Of a stretch of 64,000 nt of DNA, positions 53,801-59,597 are shown piece after piece. The position numbers were made by a program, and so were the translations under genes. This stretch comes from an uncultured Bacteroides sp. Its GTDB lineage: Bacteria; Bacteroidota; Bacteroidia; Bacteroidales; Bacteroidaceae. The stretch lies in assembly GCA_948847595.1 (NCBI GenBank), contig CAQOGY010000002.1, forward strand, positions 496,001 through 560,000. Direction: 5' to 3'. Under the pieces are notes generated by a model that saw only the letters and a list, made by a program, of their open reading frames with translations, did not search any database and was not told the DNA's origin. Within the stretch, counting starts at the first letter, position 1. Every line of letters begins with the position of its first letter.

Positions 53801-54407
53801 CCATCCGCTGCATACCGGTCACTACAACTTCAGAAAGCGACTGTACATCAGATTCCAAAGTCACTTTCATATCTGGAGTGGGGGAAAGATCCTGAGGAGT
53901 CATTCCAATGTATGAAAACTGGAGCGTGGCGTTGCTGGGAACTTTCTCCATTAGGAATTTACCGTCTATATCCGTCAGTACACCGGTTTTAGTTCCTTTG
54001 ATAAGGACAGTAGCGCCAATCAAAGGCTGTCCGTCATCACCGGAAATGACGACACCTTTCACATTGAATATTTTGGCTTGTTTGGAAGGACCTTTAGGAG
54101 TGATAGTGATAAATTGATTCTCAATATGATACTCCAATGGTTTGTCAGTGAGAATAATGTCAAGAGCCTGTTCGATGGCTTTGTCTTTAATGACACCCGA
54201 AACAGTGTATTTCTTGACGTCGTCATACGTGAAAAGGATTTTATACCCTGAAATCTTTTCCAGACGTTTTAGCACGGACGGTAGCCGTTCGTTACTAATT
54301 TCAATCGTGATTTTCTTTTGTGGTTGTGTCTGGGCATTTACCTGGTCGGGCAAAGAGCATAATGCGCATAGAAAACACACGATGAGTAGCTTCCAAATTT
54401 TTCTCAT
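50817..54407 (-). CDS. SusC-family TonB-dependent transducer with STN domain (metallohydrolase locus)
   Basis: 1196-residue outer-membrane transporter with a signal peptide (to about 25), STN domain (about 33-105), carboxypeptidase-regulatory-like domain (about 118-190), SusC signature EVVVTGMQRM, plug and barrel ending in QFTLTLRLGL. The STN domain pairs functionally with the FecR-like protein encoded 152 bp upstream. As in the other STN-type susC of this window, the complement of its start codon shares a base with a plus-strand -7 box (TACCTTTG at 54407-54414), though no strong antisense terminator follows here. Confidence 0.95.
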   Translation of the reverse strand: MRKIWKLLIVCFLCALCSLPDQVNAQTQPQKKITIEISNERLPSVLKRLEKISGYKILFTYDDVKKYTVSGVIKDKAIEQALDIILTDKPLEYHIENQFITITPKGPSKQAKIFNVKGVVISGDDGQPLIGATVLIKGTKTGVLTDIDGKFLMEKVPSNATLQFSYIGMTPQDLSPTPDMKVTLESDVQSLSEVVVTGMQRMDKRMFTGATAQLSADNVKIDGMPEISRALEGRAAGVSVQNVSGSFGTAPKIRVRGATSIYGSSKPLWVVDGVVMEDVTEVSADQLSSGDAVTLISSAIAGLNADDIESFQILKDGSATSIYGARAMAGVIVVTTKKGKAGISRINYTGEYSIRLKPSYSEFNIMNSQEQMGVYKEMQKKGWLNFAETYRAADSGVYGKMYQLMNTYDPVTGQFALMNIAKTQREYLKSAEMRNTDWFDELFRTNIMHNHSVSLSSGTEKASFYASLSALVDPGWTQQSSVNRYTANLNATFNISKTLSINLISSASYRKQRAPGTLSQSIDPVYGEVRRDFDINPYSYALNTSRTLSPDEFYTRNYSPFNIMYELDNNYMNLHVVDMKFQSELKWKPIQGLELSALGAVKYQTTSQEHFITDNSNQAQAYRAMGDATIRDKNPFLYTNPDDPYALPISILPQGGIYQKTDYKMVGYDFRATANYNHSFGESHITNLFLGTETNSIDRNKTFFNGWGMQYTMGAIPFYTYQFFKKSIEEGTDYYSVNDTRARNVAFFANGTYSFQGKYTLNGTIRYEGTNKLGKARKSRWLPTWNIAAAWNIHEESFFKAVEPILSHFTLKTSYSLTADRGPADVSNSMMILKSFKPYRPFTNVQESGMYLVDLENSELTYEKKHELNIGVDMGFLDNRINLSADWYSRNNFDLIGIVNSQGVGGKIAKMANIASMKSHGIEFTLSTKNIVTKDFDWNSDFIFSNSKNEVTDLKSNASIIDLVTGSGFAREGYPVRGLFSIPFLGLNEDGFPMFRNSDGSVTVTDINFQERENVDFLIYEGPTDPTITGSFGNIFRYKNFRLNIFLTYSFGNKIRLDPVFSNKYTDLTAMPKEYKNRWVIPGDEATTNIPVIANRRQSEKDRYLKTAYNSYNYSDARVADGGFIRMKEVSLSYDFPQTWLTSLHLNSLSLKLQATNLCLLYADSKLNGQDPEFFRSGGVATPVPKQFTLTLRLGL

Positions 54408-54558
54408 ACCTTTGATTTTAATAACACAATTTGAATATGTTTATATACCTAATGCGTATGAGCGGATTTTTTGGATACCCCTTTTGCGAATTATTTTTTG
54501 ATAAAAGTGATAATTTGTTTCTTATTGCATGAATTTGTTATACTTATGCATTGTAATG

Positions 54559-55722
54559 TCAGTCTATGGTAATCGTGTTGCCTTGCAAAGTGACTGTGAC
54601 CTTTTTCATTCTATTAAGTAACGAGATCGTATGTTCCAGGTCTTTGGTACGATCAGATGAAAAGTGCATTTTATAGTTCATCGCTTCTTTGTTTCTGAAC
54701 TCTATATTTACATTGTACCAACGTCCCAAATTCTGCATAATATCTTTAAGGGTGGTGTCATCAAAGTAGAAATAGCCATCTTTCCAGTAGACATAAGAAT
54801 CCAGGTCAACTTCGGTAAGAATGAAATTTCCGTCTGGTTGTAAGTGTGCGTCTTCTCCCGGATAAAGTCTGGTGAAGGCACCGCCTTGGGTATTACTGAC
54901 TTCTACTTTACCGTTGATAAGTACGACATGAGTATCTTCCGGAGTATAACTGCGTATGTTGAATTCCGTACCTAAAACTCGTGTTTGAACAGTTCTGGTT
55001 TTCACAATGAAAGGACGTTTGGCATCTTTGGCTACTTTAAAATATGCCTCACCTTCTAATGATACTATACGTTCATTGCCGATAAACGCTGTTGGGTACA
55101 CAAAATTAGTATTGGCGTTCAGCCAGACTTCGGTTCCGTCACATAGTACAACTTTAAAGTTCTCCCCCCGTGGGATGGTTAGTACATGTGTCTGTGTAAT
55201 GGTTGAGACAACTTGTCTATAGTCTAATTCTTTCTTTTCGGATTGGGCGGCAATAGCTTTAGGCAGAATCTGACTATTTGACTGTTTTTGATCTAATACA
55301 ACCTTTTCTCCGTTATTTTCTTGCAAGGTAATATGCTGAGGTGTTGTATCGGCAGTGAATACAGTAATAGGAGCAGCAGGAGGATTCGTTACACTATTGA
55401 TGAAATAATAAGCTCCGAATATAATGGCAATCATGGCAGCAATCCCAATCCCTGTTTTCCATCGGATAGACCGCATCTTTACTGTGTGATGTTTCTGCTT
55501 GAACCGTCCCAGTTCAATTTCCACATCAGGCAACTCAATTCCTCTTTTATGTTGCAAAAAAAGGCTGCTATCCATAATATCGCGACAGGCTTGCAAGCCT
55601 TCTTCATCTTCGAGTATTTCTTGAAGCTGTCGATCGCTTATTTCTGTAGAGCACTCCATTATATCGAGTGCTTTCTTTACAGATTCTTCCGTGCTATTTA
55701 TATTGTCAATATTCTTATTCAT
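54559..55722 (-). CDS. FecR-family anti-sigma factor (metallohydrolase locus)
   Basis: 387-residue inner-membrane anti-sigma factor. The N-terminal cytoplasmic segment (1-88) is helical and acidic, followed by a membrane segment (about 90-108). The periplasmic FecR domain is marked by VLTIPRGENFKVVLCDGTEVWLNANT and GEAYFKVAKDAKRPF, and a DUF4974 domain ends the protein. I chose the ATG at 55722; a longer frame begins with TTG at 55767 and adds 15 unremarkable residues. Partner of the sigma factor 64 bp upstream and the STN-type SusC downstream. Confidence 0.92.
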   Translation of the reverse strand: MNKNIDNINSTEESVKKALDIMECSTEISDRQLQEILEDEEGLQACRDIMDSSLFLQHKRGIELPDVEIELGRFKQKHHTVKMRSIRWKTGIGIAAMIAIIFGAYYFINSVTNPPAAPITVFTADTTPQHITLQENNGEKVVLDQKQSNSQILPKAIAAQSEKKELDYRQVVSTITQTHVLTIPRGENFKVVLCDGTEVWLNANTNFVYPTAFIGNERIVSLEGEAYFKVAKDAKRPFIVKTRTVQTRVLGTEFNIRSYTPEDTHVVLINGKVEVSNTQGGAFTRLYPGEDAHLQPDGNFILTEVDLDSYVYWKDGYFYFDDTTLKDIMQNLGRWYNVNIEFRNKEAMNYKMHFSSDRTKDLEHTISLLNRMKKVTVTLQGNTITID

Positions 55723-55786
55723 TGTTGTTGAGACTATATCAATCTTGTTTATACTACGTTTGATCAATTATATATAGACACCCTAT

Positions 55787-56281
55787 TTATGATTTTTTTG
55801 CACATTCCTCACGAATTACCTGTAATGCTTTTACAATATGTTTCCTTACTGCGCTGACACTGATATTCAGATCTTCAGCCACTTCCTGATACTTTTTACG
55901 CTGGATATAACATTCTTCCAGAATATGTCTTGTATGTGGAGTCAGCTTTTCCATCGCCCGGCTGATAGATAACATCCTTTCATCTTGCTCCTGATATTCT
56001 GTTTCGACATAAGTTTTTGTCAGTTCGGAATATAGCTGTATGTATTGCTCATGTATATTTTGATGGCGTAAGAAATCAATGCTTTTGTTGCGGACATACA
56101 CGTATAAATAAGATTTTGCTGTAGCTTTATCTATTTTCGCATAGTTATTCCATATGAATTCGAAGGCATCACTGACGATATCTTTACTAGCCTCCATATT
56201 ATTTATTAAATGAAATGCATAATAATAAAGTTGAGGATAATACTCTTTAAAAAGATAATCGAAATCTGCTTTGTCTTCCAC
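55787..56281 (-). CDS. ECF RNA polymerase sigma factor (metallohydrolase locus)
   Basis: ECF sigma factor with region 2 (FDYLFKEYYPQLYYYAFHL onward) and region 4 (LTPHTRHILEECYIQ ... YQEVAEDLNISVSAV). The frame stays open upstream to 56449, but that extension encodes a hydrophobic stretch foreign to the family, overlaps a promoter at 56320-56351 and runs into the divergent epimerase gene. I therefore use the GTG at 56281, which places the domain start right after the initiator (164 residues); no ribosome site decides it. It should drive the downstream fecR-susC-susD operon. Confidence 0.82.
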   Translation of the reverse strand: MEDKADFDYLFKEYYPQLYYYAFHLINNMEASKDIVSDAFEFIWNNYAKIDKATAKSYLYVYVRNKSIDFLRHQNIHEQYIQLYSELTKTYVETEYQEQDERMLSISRAMEKLTPHTRHILEECYIQRKKYQEVAEDLNISVSAVRKHIVKALQVIREECAKKS

Positions 56282-56319
56282 TTGATTTGAATGTGTTGAA
56301 TAGTAAATAAATTGCGTTG

Positions 56320-56351
56320 CAAATAAACAAATAATAATTGAGAAATGCAAA
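56320..56351 (-). promoter_or_regulatory. Predicted promoter of the sigma factor gene
   Basis: On the minus strand TTTG (56351-56348), a 20-bp spacer and TTTATTTG (56327-56320) match the Bacteroides -33/-7 pattern with one mismatch. The expected start near 56313 supports the GTG start at 56281. Confidence 0.5.
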
Positions 56352-56375
56352 ATGGCTTTTATTTTATATTTATTG

Positions 56376-56383
56376 TATCTTTG
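56376..56383 (+). promoter_or_regulatory. Predicted -7 box for the epimerase gene
   Basis: TATCTTTG is a perfect -7 box, 38 bp before the ATG at 56422, divergent from the sigma promoter. There is no good -33 partner. Confidence 0.45.
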
Positions 56384-56421
56384 TAGCATCATTCTTTTCT
56401 TATACATTGAGGTTATAATTA

Positions 56422-57429
56422 ATGGAGAGCATCTTAATAACAGGAGCAAGCGGATTTATAGGAAGTTTTATTGTCGAAGAGGCATTAAAACGAAAGTTTG
56501 GTGTGTGGGCGGGGATTCGTCCCACCAGCAGCAAAAAGTACTTGAAGAACCGGAAGATCCACTTTCTGGAACTGGACTTTGCCCATCCCAATGAATTGCG
56601 TGCCCAACTCTCCGGACATAAAGGAACCTATAATAAGTTTGATTATATCATCCATTGTGCGGGAGTCACGAAATGTCCGGATAAGAATACTTTTGATTAT
56701 GTGAATTATCTCCAGACCAAATACTTTATTGATACCCTGAAAGCGTTGAATATGGTTCCGAAGCAATTCATCTATATCAGTACGCTGAGTGTATTCGGAC
56801 CTGTACGCGAAAAAGATTATTCGCCGATAGAAGCCGGTGATGTCCCGATGCCAAATACTGCTTATGGTCTTAGCAAGCTTAAGGCTGAACTTTATATTCA
56901 GAGTATTCCTGGTTTCCCTTATGTTATTTATCGCCCTACAGGAGTTTACGGTCCTCGTGAACTGGATTATTTCCTGATGGCGAAGTCCATCCGGCAGCAT
57001 GTTGACTTCTCTGTCGGCTTCCGGCGGCAGGACCTGACTTTTGTTTATGTAAAAGACATTGTGCAGGCCATCTTTTTAGGAATAGAAAAAAAAGTGACTA
57101 GAAGAGCCTATTTTCTGACTGACGGGAAGGTGTATAATAGTCGTGTATTTTCGGACTTAATACAAAAAGAACTGGGTAATCCGTTTGTTATTCATGTGAA
57201 ATGTCCATTAATTGTGCTAAAAGTTATATCTTTGCTCGCTGAATTCATTGCAACACGTTCCGGCAAGAGCAGTACGCTGAATTCTGATAAATATAAAATA
57301 ATGAAACAACGTAACTGGCAATGTGATATAACCCCTGCCATTAATGAGTTAGGGTATGCTCCCGAATATGACTTGGAGAAGGGAGTCCGTGAAACCATTG
57401 ACTGGTATAAAAACGAAGGATGGCTTTAG
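56422..57429 (+). CDS. NAD-dependent epimerase/dehydratase-like protein (extended SDR)
   Basis: 335-residue extended short-chain dehydrogenase/reductase. The Rossmann nucleotide-binding loop G-A-S-G-F-I-G is at 8-14 and the catalytic pair is Tyr148/Lys152 in YGLSK, with Ser/Thr at 120-123 (STLS). No signal peptide. The sequence resembles the 3-beta-hydroxysteroid dehydrogenase/nucleotide-sugar epimerase branch; substrate not determinable. Its last 10 bp overlap the start of a PAP2 phosphatase gene, so the two are translationally coupled, which suggests lipid or lipid-linked sugar metabolism. Confidence 0.88.
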   Translation: MESILITGASGFIGSFIVEEALKRKFGVWAGIRPTSSKKYLKNRKIHFLELDFAHPNELRAQLSGHKGTYNKFDYIIHCAGVTKCPDKNTFDYVNYLQTKYFIDTLKALNMVPKQFIYISTLSVFGPVREKDYSPIEAGDVPMPNTAYGLSKLKAELYIQSIPGFPYVIYRPTGVYGPRELDYFLMAKSIRQHVDFSVGFRRQDLTFVYVKDIVQAIFLGIEKKVTRRAYFLTDGKVYNSRVFSDLIQKELGNPFVIHVKCPLIVLKVISLLAEFIATRSGKSSTLNSDKYKIMKQRNWQCDITPAINELGYAPEYDLEKGVRETIDWYKNEGWL

Positions 57430-58385
57430 ACTTATTTAAGCGAGTGGAAACCCGGAAGGGGTTGTTTGCTGTGGAGAAGATAACATTGATTTATAATCTG
57501 TTGACCTCCATTTTGATTCTGTTCCTGTTTCAGCGAATGGATCATCCATGGCACATGTTGCTGGATAGGGCGATGATCGCTGCAATGACTTTTCTGCTGA
57601 TGTATCTTTATCGGCTGGCTCCTTGCAAGTTTTCGGCGTTTGTACGTGTTGCTATTCAGATGAGCCTGCTTTCCTACTGGTATCCGGATACGTTTGAGTT
57701 TAACCGGTTCTTTCCGAATCTCGACCATGTGTTTGCCATAACCGAGCAGTTTATCTTCAATGGGCAACCTGCTATCTGGTTCTGTCATACATTCCCGCAT
57801 CTTTTGGTCAGTGAAGCATTCAATATGGGATATTTCTTTTATTATCCGATGATGCTCATTGTGACGGTGTTTTATTTTATCTATAAGTTTGAATGGTTTG
57901 AGAAGATGTCGTTTGTACTGGTAACTTCTTTCTTTATCTATTATCTGATTTATATCTTTGTTCCGGTAGCAGGGCCGCAGTTCTACTTCCCGGCTATAGG
58001 TTTTGATAATGTATCTAAAGGAATTTTCCCGGCTATCGGCGATTATTTCAATAACAATCAGGAGTTACTTCCCGGTCCGGGCTATCAACATGGCTTCTTT
58101 TACAGTTTGGTAGAAGGTTCGCAGCAAGTGGGAGAGCGTCCTACGGCAGCTTTCCCCAGTTCGCATGTCGGTATTTCTACCATTCTTATGATTATGGCAT
58201 GGCGTGGAAGTAAGAAGTTGTTTGCCTGTCTGATCCCTTTCTATATGCTGCTTTGCGGGGCTACAGTATATATTCAGGCACACTACGTTATCGATGCGAT
58301 CGTAGGTTTCTTCTCTGCATTCTTGTTGTATGTTGTGGCGACGTGGATGTTCAAGAAGTGGTTTGCGCAGCCGATGTTTAAGTAA
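57420..58385 (+). CDS. PAP2-superfamily membrane phosphatase/phosphotransferase
   Basis: 321-residue polytopic membrane protein with about six hydrophobic segments (including 25-40, 50-66, 140-155, 165-183, 250-285 and 295-312). PAP2 catalytic motifs are present: Arg240-Pro241, P-S-S-H at 246-249 and H-x3-D with His288/Asp292 in QAHYVID. The arrangement resembles the PAP2_3 group that includes inositol-phosphoceramide-synthase-like proteins as well as lipid phosphatases. A role in phospholipid, sphingolipid or undecaprenyl-phosphate metabolism is plausible. It overlaps the upstream epimerase by 10 bp and stops 2 bp short of the convergent dusB stop. Confidence 0.85.
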   Translation: MALDLFKRVETRKGLFAVEKITLIYNLLTSILILFLFQRMDHPWHMLLDRAMIAAMTFLLMYLYRLAPCKFSAFVRVAIQMSLLSYWYPDTFEFNRFFPNLDHVFAITEQFIFNGQPAIWFCHTFPHLLVSEAFNMGYFFYYPMMLIVTVFYFIYKFEWFEKMSFVLVTSFFIYYLIYIFVPVAGPQFYFPAIGFDNVSKGIFPAIGDYFNNNQELLPGPGYQHGFFYSLVEGSQQVGERPTAAFPSSHVGISTILMIMAWRGSKKLFACLIPFYMLLCGATVYIQAHYVIDAIVGFFSAFLLYVVATWMFKKWFAQPMFK

Positions 58386-58387
58386 AA

Positions 58388-59380
58388 CTAATCTAAAAGA
58401 GAATTTACTTTTTCAGGAATTGTTTCGAATATCCGGAACAATTCTTCTTTCGTTTCTGCCCGCAACATGGCAATACGAGTCTCTTTAAAATTAGGAATCC
58501 CTTTGAATAACGGACTGGCAGCCAAGTGGCGGCGCACGTGCAAGATGCCCCTGCGTTCATCAAGCAGATTCACACTGTCAATCACTTCTTGGCGAAGTAC
58601 CTCCATACACCATTCAAAGCTGAGTGGCGGCAATTCCTCCCCCGTTTCCAGATAATGCTTTACTTCCTTGAATATCCAGGGACGTCCGAAGCTGGCACGA
58701 CCGATCATGACGGCATCTACTCCGTAGCGGTCAAAACACTCCTTGCAGCGTTGGGGCGTTGTCACATCTCCGTTGCCAATGATAGGAATGTGCATCCTTT
58801 GATTGTTCTTTACTTCTCCGATCAGTGTCCAGTCTGCTTCTCCGGTGTACATCTGCGCACGGGTTCTACCGTGAATGGTCAGTGCGGCAATGCCGCAATC
58901 CTGTAGTTGTTCTGCCAGATCTACAATGATTTTATTGTTGGCGTCCCATCCCAAACGGGTTTTTACTGTGACAGGTATTTTGACTGCGTCCACTACGGCA
59001 CGGGTAATTTCCAGCATCTTCGGAATATTTTGCAGCATTCCTGCTCCTGCTCCTTTTCCTGCTACTCTCTTCACGGGGCAGCCGAAGTTTATGTCGAGAA
59101 TATCGGGCTGTGCCTGCTCTACGATCTTCGCAGCTTCGACCATCGTTTCCGTATCTTTACCATAAATCTGAATAGCTACAGGGCGTTCTTCATCGCTGAT
59201 ACTCAGCTTCTGTGCAGTCTTGCTGACAGCGCGTATCAGTGCATCGCTCGATACAAATTCAGTATATACCATGTCAGCTCCGAACTTTTTGCACATCAGG
59301 CGGAAAGCAGGATCTGTTACGTCTTCCATTGGGGCGAGAAGGATGGGATGTTCTCCCAGGTCTATATGGTCTATTTTCAT
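58388..59380 (-). CDS. dusB: tRNA-dihydrouridine synthase (DusB-like)
   Basis: 330-residue FMN-dependent tRNA-dihydrouridine synthase that reduces uridine in the tRNA D-loop. It shows the opening APMEDVTDPAFR, the catalytic Cys101 in NFGCPVKRV followed by GKGAGAGML, KTRLGW, TIHGRTRAQ, and the FMN-phosphate motif GNGDV. Length and motifs fit DusB rather than DusA or DusC. It has its own promoter at 59412-59419 and is divergent from a small membrane-protein frame. Confidence 0.93.
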   Translation of the reverse strand: MKIDHIDLGEHPILLAPMEDVTDPAFRLMCKKFGADMVYTEFVSSDALIRAVSKTAQKLSISDEERPVAIQIYGKDTETMVEAAKIVEQAQPDILDINFGCPVKRVAGKGAGAGMLQNIPKMLEITRAVVDAVKIPVTVKTRLGWDANNKIIVDLAEQLQDCGIAALTIHGRTRAQMYTGEADWTLIGEVKNNQRMHIPIIGNGDVTTPQRCKECFDRYGVDAVMIGRASFGRPWIFKEVKHYLETGEELPPLSFEWCMEVLRQEVIDSVNLLDERRGILHVRRHLAASPLFKGIPNFKETRIAMLRAETKEELFRIFETIPEKVNSLLD

Positions 59381-59411
59381 GTATATGATGAACTAAATGA
59401 TTATTTCGCTG

Positions 59412-59419
59412 CAAAAATA
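59412..59419 (-). promoter_or_regulatory. Predicted -7 box for dusB
   Basis: The minus strand reads TATTTTTG then C, a perfect -7 box 32 bp before the dusB ATG. It faces away from the plus-strand box at 59432-59439. Confidence 0.5.
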
Positions 59420-59431
59420 CGGAAAAAAGCC

Positions 59432-59439
59432 TACTTTTG
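59432..59439 (+). promoter_or_regulatory. Predicted -7 box for the small membrane-protein frame
   Basis: TACTTTTG then C is a perfect -7 box 32 bp before the ATG at 59472, starting exactly 20 bp from the start of the divergent dusB box. Confidence 0.4.
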
Positions 59440-59471
59440 CCTTTAATCACATACTTAACAATAATAGAATT

Positions 59472-59597
59472 ATGAAAAAAGCTGTATTGGCAGTGTACTC
59501 GTATTGCTTATTTATGGTTCTTATTAGTTGCCTTATATTTTTGTTTAGGATGGCTGGGCACTCCGGGGTAAAGCCTTTCAATCGTTCCAGCTTGTAG
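59472..59597 (+). CDS. Small membrane protein, or 5' remnant of a truncated gene
   Basis: 41-residue frame beginning MKKAVLAVYSY with a hydrophobic segment (about 9-26) that looks like a signal anchor. It has a good -7 box (59432) and a conventional start. From 59508 onward it runs antisense to the end of the AlbA_2 gene and soon stops, so its last 29 residues are probably not native. It may be the surviving start of a gene interrupted when the neighbouring gene arrived, or a genuine small membrane protein. No family is recognised. Confidence 0.3.
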   Translation: MKKAVLAVYSYCLFMVLISCLIFLFRMAGHSGVKPFNRSSL

